Source of the DNA: an uncultured Tateyamaria sp.
Lineage (GTDB): Bacteria; Pseudomonadota; Alphaproteobacteria; Rhodobacterales; Rhodobacteraceae
Direction of reading: 5' to 3'
NCBI RefSeq assembly: GCF_947487805.1
Contig: NZ_CANKXW010000003.1
Span: forward strand, 1 to 64,000
Length of the DNA stretch: 64,000 bases
The notes below the pieces were generated by a model. That model did not search any database and was not told the DNA's origin. It saw nothing but the letters and a program-made list of their open reading frames with translations. The translations under genes and the position numbers were made by a program. This document shows, in pieces, positions 25,193 through 33,787 of the stretch. Position 1 is the stretch's first letter; the number at the start of each line of letters is the position of its first letter.

Positions 25193-25210
25193 AGCCGGAT
25201 TTCGCCGGCT
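25193..25210 (-). promoter_or_regulatory. Inverted repeat in the leader of the importer operon
   Basis: AGCCGG and CCGGCT with a 6-base spacer lie just downstream of the predicted -10 and 28 bases before the solute-binding-protein ATG. This is the usual place for a repressor site; a leader hairpin is the alternative. Confidence 0.4.
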
Positions 25211-25215
25211 GAGCT

Positions 25216-25245
25216 ACGATATGCCTAAAGAATCTTTCCTGTCAA
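25216..25245 (-). promoter_or_regulatory. Sigma-70-like promoter of the ABC importer operon
   Basis: On the minus strand TTGACA (25245-25240) matches the -35 box exactly. An 18-base spacer leads to TATCGT (25221-25216) as -10. The flanks 25246-25290 are unusually AT-rich for this genome. The predicted transcript start falls in the inverted repeat at 25193-25210. Confidence 0.55.
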
Positions 25246-25410
25246 ACTAAATAATTAGTAGTTTTTTAACGTTTAATTACAATGGATTAACGCGGTATCT
25301 GTCGAAAATTTCGCAACAAAAGCGCTTTGGCCACCCGGCCGTTGTCCGCGCATCTGCACCCGCTGTGCACGCCGGACTTTGCCGGATCGGTACCTGTCGG
25401 GATGGCCGTT

Positions 25411-26400
25411 TCAGGCATCCTTGTACTGGGCAAAACTCTTGCGGTTGCGCGACGCGATATGCGCGCCGACCGTGACCGGGTCATGGAGACAGTCCGCACG
25501 CGCCACGCCAAGGTCCGCCGGGTCCACCACCGTGTCCGTGTGTGGGTCGAAGAACACCGGGATCGAATAGCGCGCGTCCTCCGTGCGGTTGATCACCCGG
25601 TGCAGGGTCGAATTGAACCTGTCATTGCTCCACCGTGCCAGCAAGTCACCGATGTTGCACACGAGCGTGCCGTCAATGGGCGGCGCTTCGATCCACTCAC
25701 CGGACCGTGCGCGCACCTGTAAACCGCCACTGGCGTCCTGCAACAGCAGGGTCAGGACACCGAAATCCGTGTGCGGCGCGACACCATAGCGCCGCGCGGC
25801 CTCGTCGGCTTGGGTCGAGGGCGGATAGTACACCGCCTGCCCCCGCGCCAGCGGTTTGGCATAGGCTGCATCGAACTGGTCAGCGGGCTGCCCAAGGCTG
25901 AGCGCGATGGCGGACATCAGGCGACGCCCCACATCGCAGACCGCCGCGTGATAGGGGGCCAGGCCGCGCCGGAGGTCCGGGCAGACCGCATCCGGCCACT
26001 GGTTGGGCGCAACCATCGGTTTGCCCGCACGCCAGTCGGGATCATCCTCTGCCACCTCGGCGGCCCAAAAGAACACCTCTTTGAGGTCATGGGTGTCCGC
26101 CCCATCCAGCCGCGACATGCCCTGCGCCATCCACCCGCGTTGGTATGTGTCGATGGCGACAGACGCCTTGGCCTCTGTGTTCAGCGCAAAGAACCGTGCG
26201 GCGGCGTCAAAGGCGCGGTCCATCAGGGACTGTGCGATCCCGTGACCCGAGACATAAAAAAACCCGTGATCCGTTGCGGCGGCATAAATGGCCTGCGAGA
26301 CCGCATCCACCCCCTCCCCCGCCATGAGGGTGGATATGTCGATCACCGGGATCGTCTTGGCATCTGTGGCACGTGCGGCGGCAAAGGGGGTGTCGGTCAT
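25411..26400 (-). CDS. Isopenicillin N synthase-like 2-oxoglutarate/Fe(II) oxygenase
   Basis: A 329-residue non-haem iron oxygenase. The iron ligands H210, D212 (APHTDFG) and H267 (STLHRV) are all present, as is the R-x-S co-substrate motif at R277/S279. The N-terminal DIOX_N half reads PVIDISTLMAG and GFFYVSGHGI. It should hydroxylate or desaturate a small molecule using 2-oxoglutarate. Its ATG overlaps the racemase-like stop as ATGA, placing it last in the DadA-TRAP operon, so it probably acts on the imported compound or its oxidation product. Confidence 0.88.
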   Translation of the reverse strand: MTDTPFAAARATDAKTIPVIDISTLMAGEGVDAVSQAIYAAATDHGFFYVSGHGIAQSLMDRAFDAAARFFALNTEAKASVAIDTYQRGWMAQGMSRLDGADTHDLKEVFFWAAEVAEDDPDWRAGKPMVAPNQWPDAVCPDLRRGLAPYHAAVCDVGRRLMSAIALSLGQPADQFDAAYAKPLARGQAVYYPPSTQADEAARRYGVAPHTDFGVLTLLLQDASGGLQVRARSGEWIEAPPIDGTLVCNIGDLLARWSNDRFNSTLHRVINRTEDARYSIPVFFDPHTDTVVDPADLGVARADCLHDPVTVGAHIASRNRKSFAQYKDA

Positions 26401-27086
26401 GGCTGCACCTCAGTAGGGCTGAGAAAGGCGGGTTTGACCGTGCCGGGGCGGACCCTTTCGATCTCTGTCAGGATGTCGATCACTGGCATCAGGGTCACAT
26501 CGCGGATCGCGGGTTTGTAGGGCGGCAGGTTGGTGCATTCGAGCAGGATGCAGCGATGCGCGGGCCGGATGTGTCCCGTGATCAACGCGCGCATCTCTCG
26601 GGCGGCGCGGTCCTGATCCAGATGCGGCAGGTTCTGCCCGATCACCTGACGCAGGTGCATGTCCGGGCCCAGCCCCACGATGCTGGGCGCAAACGCGCCG
26701 TGGCGGCCCAGATGTGGCGCGCCAAGGCTGCCCGCGTCGAAGGTGACGATCATCACCTCGTCCGGTGTATGGGTCCGGGCGATGCGGTCCAGCGCCACCA
26801 GCGACGAGGCAATGACCGGACGGTCGGTCAGGGCGGCCAGGTGCCCCTGCCAATAGGACAGGAACCCGCAAGAGGTCACGATGACTTCGCCCGAGGCTGC
26901 GCGCAGGGCCGCCTCGAACGGGGCAATGTCGATCTCCTGCGGCGCGCCGCTGACCACATGCGCCACCGTGGCGCTGGGGATGCGCAGCACCTCGACGGCA
27001 TCGCGGTACGTCTCGGCACTGCCCACGTCGCCCGGCACCCTTGGGAAATCGGTGTCGAGTTGCAGGACGGTGACAGAGGGTGCCAT
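26397..27086 (-). CDS. Aspartate/glutamate racemase-superfamily protein
   Basis: A 229-residue protein. Two cysteines stand where the two catalytic thiols of the Asp/Glu racemase fold are expected: C73 in VTSCGFL and C184 in LLECTNLPPY. The family also holds hydantoin racemases, maleate isomerases and arylmalonate decarboxylases, so the exact reaction is open. The ATG at 27086 starts two bases past the TRAP large-subunit stop. Between a DadA-like oxidase and an oxygenase it could interconvert stereoisomers of the imported compound before oxidation. Confidence 0.72.
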   Translation of the reverse strand: MAPSVTVLQLDTDFPRVPGDVGSAETYRDAVEVLRIPSATVAHVVSGAPQEIDIAPFEAALRAASGEVIVTSCGFLSYWQGHLAALTDRPVIASSLVALDRIARTHTPDEVMIVTFDAGSLGAPHLGRHGAFAPSIVGLGPDMHLRQVIGQNLPHLDQDRAAREMRALITGHIRPAHRCILLECTNLPPYKPAIRDVTLMPVIDILTEIERVRPGTVKPAFLSPTEVQP

Positions 27087-27088
27087 GG

Positions 27089-28390
27089 CTATTGCCGGAT
27101 GTTGTCCGGCAGCCACGTGGCCAGCCCCGGAAACGCCACGAGGATCACCACCATCAGCAGCATCAGCCCCACCATCGGGATCGCGGTTTTGGAGATATAG
27201 CCGATGTCATGCCGGGTCATGCCTTGCAGCACAAAGAGGTTGAAACCGATGGGCGGCGTCACTTGCGCCATCTCGACCACCACGACGATGAAGATGCCGA
27301 ACCAGATCACGTCGATGCCCGCCTGCCGGATCATCGGCTCGACAATCGCCATGGTCAGCACCACCGACGAAATTCCGTCGAGGAACATGCCGAGGATCAC
27401 ATAGAACACCGTCAGCGCCGCAATGAGCGTGATGGGCGACAGGTTCATCTGGTCGATCCACGCGGCCAGCGCGCGGGGCAGCCCGGTGAACCCCATGGAC
27501 AGCGACAGGAACGCGGCCCCCATCAGAATGAGCGCGATCATCGCGGATGTGCGCGTGGCCCCCATCAGGCTTTCGAAAAAGGCCGAGGCCGTGAGCGACC
27601 GCTGGAACGCGGCCAGCACAAGCGAACCGATCACACCCACCGCCGCCGCCTCGGTCGCGGTGGCCCAGCCGAAATACATCGACCCGATCACGGCAAAGAC
27701 CAGCATCAGCACAGGGATCAGGAACCGGCTTTCCGAGAACATCTCGCCCACGCTCATCCCCGGTTCGGGGGCCGGGCGCTGTGCGGGCCGGAAATAGTGC
27801 CAGGCGATGATGTAGGACATGAACAGACCCGCGAGCACGAGGCCCGGAATGATGCCCGCCATGAACAGCTTGATGATGCTTTCGTTGATCGACACGCCAT
27901 AGACGATCAACGTCAGCGACGGCGGGATCATCAGGCCCAGAGTGGCCGCCCCCGCCAGCGTGCCGACGATCATGTATTCGGGATACCCCCGCTTGCGTAG
28001 TTCGGGGATCGACATCTTGCCCACCGTGGTCAGCGTCGCCGCCGACGACCCCGACACGGCGGCAAAGATGGTGCAGCCCGCAATGTTGGTGTGCAGCAAC
28101 CCACCGGGCAAAAACCGCATCCACGGGGCAAGCCCGCGGAACATGTCCTGCGATAATCGGGTCCGGTACAGGATCTCGCCCATCCAGATAAAGAGCGGCA
28201 GCGCAGTCAGGGTCCAACTGCTGGACCCCGTCCAGATCGTGGTGATCATCGCGTCGCCCGCGGGGCGGGTGGTAAACAGCTCCATCCCCACCCATGCGAC
28301 GCCCATCAGCGCCAGACCGATCCACACGGACGACCCCAGTAGCGTGAACAGGACAAAGAGAAAGACAATCGTGGCGTAGGCTTCGGTCAT
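27089..28390 (-). CDS. TRAP transporter large permease (DctM family)
   Basis: A 433-residue polytopic membrane protein with about 12 hydrophobic segments. Family stretches include the GSSAATLTTVGKMSIPELRKRGY loop region, the LAGAATLGLMIPPSL turn and a late TPPIGFNLFVLQG segment. It carries solute across the inner membrane with a sodium gradient, as known for TRAP systems. The ATG overlaps the small-subunit stop as ATGA. It works with the DctQ and DctP proteins immediately upstream. Confidence 0.93.
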   Translation of the reverse strand: MTEAYATIVFLFVLFTLLGSSVWIGLALMGVAWVGMELFTTRPAGDAMITTIWTGSSSWTLTALPLFIWMGEILYRTRLSQDMFRGLAPWMRFLPGGLLHTNIAGCTIFAAVSGSSAATLTTVGKMSIPELRKRGYPEYMIVGTLAGAATLGLMIPPSLTLIVYGVSINESIIKLFMAGIIPGLVLAGLFMSYIIAWHYFRPAQRPAPEPGMSVGEMFSESRFLIPVLMLVFAVIGSMYFGWATATEAAAVGVIGSLVLAAFQRSLTASAFFESLMGATRTSAMIALILMGAAFLSLSMGFTGLPRALAAWIDQMNLSPITLIAALTVFYVILGMFLDGISSVVLTMAIVEPMIRQAGIDVIWFGIFIVVVVEMAQVTPPIGFNLFVLQGMTRHDIGYISKTAIPMVGLMLLMVVILVAFPGLATWLPDNIRQ

Positions 28391-29100
28391 TCCACCGTCT
28401 CCGATACGATCGGGTTCACACCGGTGATCAACATGCGGAACAGGGTGTCCCACAGGGCGATGGCCAACAGGACGGTGCCCACGGACATGGCCAGTTGCGG
28501 GATCCAGACGGGGGTATAGACCAGCTCGCTCGACCGTTCGGCCCAAACGGAGCCCCAGTCGCGCAGCGCGTAGCTGGGCAGGCTGAAGAGGGTCACGACC
28601 CATTCGGGGATCTGGTCCTGGCCCTGCGTGCGGTCGTTCAGCATCTCGGAAAATGCGTTGGTCTTGATGGCGTAGCGGGCGAAATAGGTGGCGATGACCG
28701 CCGCGGCAAAGACCGCGAACACATCGAGCCAGCGTTTCAGGAAATCATTGGCGTTCAGGATGATCGACACCCGGATATGCGCCCCCCGCGTCATGGCGTG
28801 GCACAGCGCGAAAAAGGACGTGGCCGCCATGGCGTAGCCCGCGAACTCGGTGGTGCCGGGCAGCGCGACACTGGCCCAGCGCGCGATCATGCCTGCCACG
28901 ATCAGCCCCAGAATGGTGATCATGAACATCGCGGCGACGATCCCGCTGGCCAGGTACACCCCGTCAAGCCCACGCCAAAGCGGCCGCAGCACACGCTCGA
29001 GCCGCGGCCCCGCGATCAGGCAGATCACGGCAAAGACGGACGGAAGAACAAAGAGCCAGACCCAAAGCGGCAGACCCATGACAGGCGACCAGTCGCGCAT
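28387..29100 (-). CDS. TRAP transporter small permease (DctQ family), long form
   Basis: A 237-residue protein with about five hydrophobic segments; typical DctQ proteins have 160-190 residues and four. The extra part is an N-terminal transmembrane helix (LPLWVWLFVLPSVFAVICLI). The middle (TEFAGYAMAATSFFALCHAM, then RGAHIRVSI) is typical. It binds the large permease. Its gene is separated from the upstream solute-binding gene by a strong hairpin at 29129-29157. Confidence 0.88.
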   Translation of the reverse strand: MRDWSPVMGLPLWVWLFVLPSVFAVICLIAGPRLERVLRPLWRGLDGVYLASGIVAAMFMITILGLIVAGMIARWASVALPGTTEFAGYAMAATSFFALCHAMTRGAHIRVSIILNANDFLKRWLDVFAVFAAAVIATYFARYAIKTNAFSEMLNDRTQGQDQIPEWVVTLFSLPSYALRDWGSVWAERSSELVYTPVWIPQLAMSVGTVLLAIALWDTLFRMLITGVNPIVSETVE

Positions 29101-29128
29101 GGTGGTTATCCGATGCTGATAGACAAGA

Positions 29129-29157
29129 AACCGGCGCCGTCAGGTGCGGCGCCGGTT
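29129..29157 (-). terminator. Strong hairpin between solute-binding and permease genes
   Basis: Eleven-base perfect arms AACCGGCGCCG and CGGCGCCGGTT enclose a 7-base loop. On the minus strand a T-rich TTTCTTGT follows. It lies between the stop of the binding-protein gene and the permease genes, so it probably ends part of the transcripts and lets the binding protein be made in excess. Confidence 0.65.
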
Positions 29158-29170
29158 CGGGTTTGGTGGA

Positions 29171-30157
29171 TCAGTTGGCCTTGTAGGCGTCCAGGATCGC
29201 CTGACCGTCCGCGCCTGCGGTTTCCAGCCACTCGGCTGTCATCTTGGCGCCAATGGCCTCCAGCTCGGCAAGGAAATCGGGGCCTGCATCCTCGACGGTC
29301 ATGCCGTTCTTGGCCAGCTCGTCGAAATAGAAGTTGGACAGTTCCGCAGACTTGGCCGCACAGCTGGCCGCCGTCTCGTCCGCGGCTTTTTGCAGCCCGG
29401 CGCGCACGTCGTCGTCCAGCCCGTCCCAGACCTGCGTGTTGACCATCACATAGTTGCGCGGCAGCCATGCGTTGACCTTGTAGTAGTGGCTGAGATGTTC
29501 CCACACCTTGCGGTCATAGCCGGTGGAACCGGAAGAAATGAAGGCCGAGGCCACGCCCGTCGCCAGCGCCTGGCTGAGTTCGGCCGCTTCGATCTGGACG
29601 GGGATCATGCCCAGTTCCTCGGCAAAGGTCGCGGTGGCCGAGTTGTAGGACCGGAACTTGATGCCCTGCGTGTCGGCGGAGGAGGCGACTTCCTTGTTGA
29701 AGTAGAACCCCTGACCGGGCCACGGGCAGGTATAGAGCGCCACGAGGTTCAGGTCGGCCAGCTGGGCGTTCACGGTGTCGCGCGCGGCCTCCCACAGCTT
29801 GGCATTATCCTCGTAGGTGGTGGCAAGGAACGGCAGGTTGTCCCAGGCCAGCAGCGGTGCTTCGTTTGCGTGGGCGGACATGAACCGCTCGCCGATGGGC
29901 ACCTGGCCGGTCTGGATCGCGCGCTTGATGTCGCCGCCGCCAAAGAGCGACCCGCCCGGATGCACGGTGATGTCGATGGCGCCATCGGTGTATTCGCGCA
30001 CCTTGTCGGCAAAGATCACGCCATGTTCGGAATGATAGTTCGTGGCGGCATAGGCCATGGGCATGTCCCAGGACTGTGCGTGGCCATCCGCCCAGGCGCC
30101 GCTGGCCGCCGTCAGGCCAATCGCCATGGCGGACGCTGTTTTCACATATGTTTTCAT
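29171..30157 (-). CDS. TRAP transporter solute-binding protein (DctP family)
   Basis: A 328-residue periplasmic binding protein with a Sec signal peptide (cleavage near AWA-DGH). DctP family features: an early SWDMPMAY strand, GGGDIKRAIQTGQVPIGE, and the long helix region around PRNYVMVNTQVWDGLDDDV. The conserved Arg that usually salt-bridges a carboxylate is likely in GIKFRSYNS, which points to an acid or amino acid ligand. ATG at 30157 has a GGGAG site. It follows the DadA-like gene by 25 bases. Confidence 0.9.
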   Translation of the reverse strand: MKTYVKTASAMAIGLTAASGAWADGHAQSWDMPMAYAATNYHSEHGVIFADKVREYTDGAIDITVHPGGSLFGGGDIKRAIQTGQVPIGERFMSAHANEAPLLAWDNLPFLATTYEDNAKLWEAARDTVNAQLADLNLVALYTCPWPGQGFYFNKEVASSADTQGIKFRSYNSATATFAEELGMIPVQIEAAELSQALATGVASAFISSGSTGYDRKVWEHLSHYYKVNAWLPRNYVMVNTQVWDGLDDDVRAGLQKAADETAASCAAKSAELSNFYFDELAKNGMTVEDAGPDFLAELEAIGAKMTAEWLETAGADGQAILDAYKAN

Positions 30158-30182
30158 TGATAATCTCCCGGTCGGGCCACGT

Positions 30183-31424
30183 CTAGCGCGCGGCATATTT
30201 TGCTGGATCAAAAGGCGTCAAATCTGCGTTTGGTGGTGTGCCTGCAATCAGATCCGCGATGATCCGACCCGTTTTGGGACCACCTGTCAAGCCGACATGT
30301 TGATGGCCAAAGGCCGAATAGCTGCGCCCGCCTGCATCATTGGCACCAATCAGCGGCAGGCTGTCTGCGGGGGCAGGCCGATGCCCCATCCATTCCACGA
30401 TCCCCTCGTGGTGCAGATCCGGCAACAGGGCAGCGACCTGCCTGCGCAACATCTCGAGCGGGGCGCGGCTGGGGCCCGCGTCCAGGCCGCCGAACTCGAT
30501 GACGCCAGCCGCGCGCAACCGGCCCCGCATCGGCGTCAGCACGAATTTGCCGCTGGCCACCATCATCGGGTTCTTCGGCATCACCGACGGGTTCAGCAGC
30601 TCGATGTGATAGCCGCGTTCGCTTTCGAACGGGACGGAGACGCCCAGCTTGTGCGCGATGGGTTTCGACCATGGCCCCATGGCAAGGACGATGCGGTCGG
30701 CGCGCATTTCGCCCTCGCCCGTGCGCAGTGCGCGGATCGCGCCGTCTGAGACGTCGATATCCGCGATCTCGGTCAGGACCAGCTGGCCACCTTCGGCGAC
30801 AAAGTGATCGGCCAGCGCCTGAACGTACGCGCCCGGATCCGAAATGCGCCCGTGGTTGCGGCAGCGTACCACCGTGTCAAAGGCATCGCCGAAGACCGGG
30901 TCGTCCTGCGCATAAGTCGCCCCCGACACCACGTCAAAGGCGTAGCCCAGCGCGCGGCGCTTGTCCCAGCCATAGGCGTCGGCCTGATAGGCGGCGCGCG
31001 TGGCATAGCCAAAGCAATAATCCTCGGTGCTGATGAACCCTTCGGCCCCGGTGCCCGCCGCCAGCGCGCGATGCTGGTCCACCGTGTCGTGCAGCAGCAT
31101 CGACATGGCCGCGCCATAGCGGTCGACATGCGCATCCGAGGCATGGCGCAGATAGCGCCACAGGAACGGCATCAGCCGCGGCAGATAGGACCAGCGCAGG
31201 AACAGCGGCGCGTCACGGTCCAGCAACATGCCCGGCGCGCGGCGCAAGAGGCCGGGCGTGGTCACCGGCAGGATGGCCCCCGCGGCCAGCACGCCCGCAT
31301 TGCCGTGGCTGGTGCCGCTGGCGGGTCCTGTCCGGTCCACAAGGGTCACGTCGTGCCCGGCGCGCTGGATCCAGATGGCACAGGACACCCCGACGATACC
31401 CGCGCCCGCGACGATGATCTGCAT
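30183..31424 (-). CDS. FAD-dependent D-amino acid dehydrogenase-like oxidoreductase (DadA family)
   Basis: A 413-residue DAO-family flavoprotein. The dinucleotide motif GAGIVG is at residues 7-12, LVDRTGPASGTSHGNAG is the DadA-type FAD contact and GHRPAPADSLPLIG the C-terminal FAD region. It should oxidise an amine or D-amino acid to the imino or oxo acid and pass electrons to the respiratory chain. It is the first gene of the TRAP/racemase/oxygenase operon, so it acts on the imported compound. Hydroxyproline-betaine or D-hydroxyproline pathways use comparable sets, but the match is not specific. Confidence 0.87.
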   Translation of the reverse strand: MQIIVAGAGIVGVSCAIWIQRAGHDVTLVDRTGPASGTSHGNAGVLAAGAILPVTTPGLLRRAPGMLLDRDAPLFLRWSYLPRLMPFLWRYLRHASDAHVDRYGAAMSMLLHDTVDQHRALAAGTGAEGFISTEDYCFGYATRAAYQADAYGWDKRRALGYAFDVVSGATYAQDDPVFGDAFDTVVRCRNHGRISDPGAYVQALADHFVAEGGQLVLTEIADIDVSDGAIRALRTGEGEMRADRIVLAMGPWSKPIAHKLGVSVPFESERGYHIELLNPSVMPKNPMMVASGKFVLTPMRGRLRAAGVIEFGGLDAGPSRAPLEMLRRQVAALLPDLHHEGIVEWMGHRPAPADSLPLIGANDAGGRSYSAFGHQHVGLTGGPKTGRIIADLIAGTPPNADLTPFDPAKYAAR

Positions 31425-31442
31425 CTGTTGCCCCCTTGTGAC

Positions 31443-31465
31443 CCTGCGGCACAGATCACCGCAGG
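31443..31465 (-). promoter_or_regulatory. Inverted repeat ahead of the DadA operon
   Basis: CCTGCGG and CCGCAGG are separated by nine bases, in the 82-base gap between the GlxA-type regulator stop and the DadA start. It may be a terminator stem for the regulator gene or an operator for the operon; no T-run argues slightly for the latter. Confidence 0.35.
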
Positions 31466-31506
31466 CAGCGGGTCAGCACAACAGGTTTTTTGCAAGGCTG
31501 TCGCGG

Positions 31507-32451
31507 TCAGCGCCCCTGCCGCACGCCTGTGGGCGTGACCTGAAACGCAGTGCGAAAGGCACGGGTCATGGCGCTGGCGTTGTCATAGCCGCAGCGCCCG
31601 GCGATCTCGGACACGGGCAGATCGGTGTCAGCCACCAGTTGATAGGCGTGGTTCAGCCGCAGGCGGTGATAGACGGCCTGCGGCGTGGCCTGCATCACCG
31701 CGCGCATCCGCTGTTCCAGCGTCTTTTGGGTGCAGCCGATGCGCCGGGCGAGCGCCGGGATGGTCAGCGGGTGTTCCAGCGTCTCCTGCATCACTGCGAG
31801 CGCCCGCGACACGGTGCGGCCGGGGCGCGACGGAGCCTGCCAGCGCGCGGGACCCGCCTGCGCCGACATGAAAAGCTGTGCCACGTCCAGCGCCAGAAGC
31901 GGGCCGTGCCGTTCGGAGATCAGGTGGAGGACGAGGTCAAAGGCCGCCATCGCCCCCGAACAGGTCAGGCGCGCGCCGTCGATGACATAGCGCGCGCGCT
32001 GGACGTCGATATGGGGGAACGCCTCGGCAAAGGCGGTCAGCTCGTCCCAGTGGATCGTGGCCCGCGACCCGTCCAAGAGCCCCGCGCGCGCCATCAGCCA
32101 CGGGCCGGTGTCAAACCCGCCGATCACGCCGTAGCGTCCCGCGACCCGGCGCAGCGCGCGCACCACCGCCCACTGGTCCAGCGCCCGCACCCCGTAGGAC
32201 GGCATTACATAGAGCGTGTCGCCCGTGGCCGCGTCCAGCGCGCAATGCGGCGCAACCTGAAGCCCGCTCGAGCTGTGCACATGCGCGCCGTCGAGGGTGC
32301 AGAACCGCCAGCTATAGAGGGTGCGGCCCGCGAACCCGTTGGCCGCACGCAAGGGTTCCACCGTGTTGGCAAGGCAGTGGTTGGAGAACGCATCAAAGAG
32401 CAGCACGTCAATATGCTGTGTCTGGGCGTCGATATATTCCGAACTGTGCAT
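31507..32451 (-). CDS. GlxA-family AraC-type transcriptional regulator
   Basis: A 314-residue regulator: an N-terminal DJ-1/PfpI-like amidase-fold domain (IDVLLFDAFSNHCLANTVEPLRAAN) without an obvious catalytic nucleophile, and a C-terminal AraC double helix-turn-helix (TIPALARRIGCTQKTLEQRM and PVSEIAGRCGYDNASAMTRAF). This architecture is shared by regulators of carnitine and betaine catabolism such as CdhR and GbdR in Pseudomonas. It is divergent from the acyl-CoA dehydrogenase at 32537 with 85 bases between; it may equally serve the DadA operon downstream. The ATG at 32451 is the first before the domain. Confidence 0.88.
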   Translation of the reverse strand: MHSSEYIDAQTQHIDVLLFDAFSNHCLANTVEPLRAANGFAGRTLYSWRFCTLDGAHVHSSSGLQVAPHCALDAATGDTLYVMPSYGVRALDQWAVVRALRRVAGRYGVIGGFDTGPWLMARAGLLDGSRATIHWDELTAFAEAFPHIDVQRARYVIDGARLTCSGAMAAFDLVLHLISERHGPLLALDVAQLFMSAQAGPARWQAPSRPGRTVSRALAVMQETLEHPLTIPALARRIGCTQKTLEQRMRAVMQATPQAVYHRLRLNHAYQLVADTDLPVSEIAGRCGYDNASAMTRAFRTAFQVTPTGVRQGR

Positions 32452-32454
32452 GAT

Positions 32455-32471
32455 TGCAGGGTAATCCTGCA
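32455..32471. promoter_or_regulatory. Possible regulator site between GlxA-type gene and acyl-CoA dehydrogenase
   Basis: TGCAGG-GTAAT-CCTGCA is a perfect inverted repeat directly upstream of the regulator ATG. A second, weaker pair (GCAAGC and GCTTGC) lies nearby in the same 85-base divergent region. Autoregulation is plausible. Confidence 0.4.
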
Positions 32472-32536
32472 CAGCATAGGCGCGCAAGCTGCGCTGTGCT
32501 GCGCTTGCAAGCGGCAGGCGGGAAAGGATCCGGCAC

Positions 32537-33697
32537 ATGGACTTTGGACTGAGCACGGAACAGGAGATGATCGTCTCTACCGTCCGGACATTTGTGGAAA
32601 ACGAGATCTATCCGCACGAGGCCGAGGTCGAGCGCACCGGCCATGTGCCGCCCGAGCTGGGCGCGGAGATCAAGCAGAAGGTCATCGACCTGGGATTCTA
32701 TGCCTGCAACTTTCCCGAAAGTGTCGGCGGCGCAGGGCTGAGCCATCTGGATTTCACCCTCGTCGAACGTGAACTGGGCCGCGGGTCGATGGCGCTGACG
32801 CATTTCTTTGGCCGGCCGCAGAACATCCTGATGGCCTGCAACTCCGAACAGCGCGAACGGTATCTGCTGCCGGCGGTGCGTGGCGAGCGGATGGACGCGC
32901 TGGCCATGACCGAGCCGGACGCCGGATCGGATGTGCGCGGCATGAAATGCACCGCCACGCGCGACGGCGGCGATTGGGTGATCAACGGATCGAAACATTT
33001 CATCTCGGGCGCGGAGCACGCGGATTTCTTTATCGTGTTCATTGCCACGGGCGTGGACGAGACACCCAAGGGCCCCAAGAAACGGATCACCACGTTTCTT
33101 GTGGACCGGGGCACGCCCGGCTTTGAGGTGCGGGACGGGTACAATTCGGTCAGCCACAAGGGGTACAAGAACTGCATCCTTTATTTCGACGATTGCCGCC
33201 TGCCGGATGCGCAGGTTCTGGGAGATGTCGATGGTGGGTTCGCGGTGATGAACGAATGGCTTTATGCGACACGGATCACAGTGGCGGCGTTTTCGGTGGG
33301 CCGGGCGCGGCGCTGCTTTGACTATGGGTTGCGCTATGCCGCCGAACGCAAGCAGTTCGGGCAGGCCATAGGCAAGTTTCAGGGCGTGGGGTTCCAGCTG
33401 GCCGACATGATCACCGAGATTGACGCGGCCGACTGGCTGACCCTGGCGGCGGCCTGGCGGCTGGACCAGGGGTTGCCGTCGAACCGCGAGATCGCGTCCG
33501 CCAAGCTCTATGCCTCCGAAGCGCTGGCGCGGGTGACGGATGCGACCTTGCAGATCTATGGCGGCATGGGGTTGATGGATGATTTCCCCATCGAGCGGTT
33601 CTGGCGCGATGCGCGGGTGGAGCGGATCTGGGACGGGACCAGCGAGATCCAGCGCCATATCATCAGCCGCGACCTGTTGCGTCCGCTTGGCGCGTGA
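32537..33697 (+). CDS. Acyl-CoA dehydrogenase (CaiA/BcoD-type candidate)
   Basis: A 386-residue flavoenzyme with the full acyl-CoA dehydrogenase order: an N-terminal helical domain, the FAD stretch LAMTEPDAGSDVRGM, WVINGSKHFISG, RKQFGQAIGKFQGVGFQLADM, and the C-terminal QIYGGMGLMDDFPIER with IWDGTSEIQR. With a CaiD-like hydratase and a CoA ligase downstream it could oxidise gamma-butyrobetainyl-CoA to crotonobetainyl-CoA, but the substrate is inferred from context only. ATG at 32537. Confidence 0.9.
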   Translation: MDFGLSTEQEMIVSTVRTFVENEIYPHEAEVERTGHVPPELGAEIKQKVIDLGFYACNFPESVGGAGLSHLDFTLVERELGRGSMALTHFFGRPQNILMACNSEQRERYLLPAVRGERMDALAMTEPDAGSDVRGMKCTATRDGGDWVINGSKHFISGAEHADFFIVFIATGVDETPKGPKKRITTFLVDRGTPGFEVRDGYNSVSHKGYKNCILYFDDCRLPDAQVLGDVDGGFAVMNEWLYATRITVAAFSVGRARRCFDYGLRYAAERKQFGQAIGKFQGVGFQLADMITEIDAADWLTLAAAWRLDQGLPSNREIASAKLYASEALARVTDATLQIYGGMGLMDDFPIERFWRDARVERIWDGTSEIQRHIISRDLLRPLGA

Positions 33698-33730
33698 ATT
33701 GGGATCGAATGGGCATGGCCCATCCGACAG

Positions 33731-33770
33731 GAGCGAGGGGCCAGCCCCTCGCGCTCCCCGAGGTATTTGG
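33731..33770. repeat. Hairpin plus CTCCCCGAGGTATTTGG motif
   Basis: GCGAGGGG (33733-33740) and CCCCTCGC (33745-33752) form an 8-bp stem with a 4-base loop. They are followed by CTCCCCGAGGTATTTGG (33754-33770). I recall variants of this stem plus GAGTATTT-like tail as frequent in Rhodobacteraceae intergenic regions; a second copy was not noticed in this window. It lies between the acyl-CoA dehydrogenase and ligase genes. Confidence 0.5.
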
Positions 33771-33787
33771 CGCGAAAGGAAGCAGTC

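Noticed and set aside
22238-25228. Open frame of about 996 codons on the plus strand across the ATPase and binding-protein genes
   Set aside because: Antisense to two clearly real genes, with His/Arg/Gly-rich sequence and no recognisable fold.
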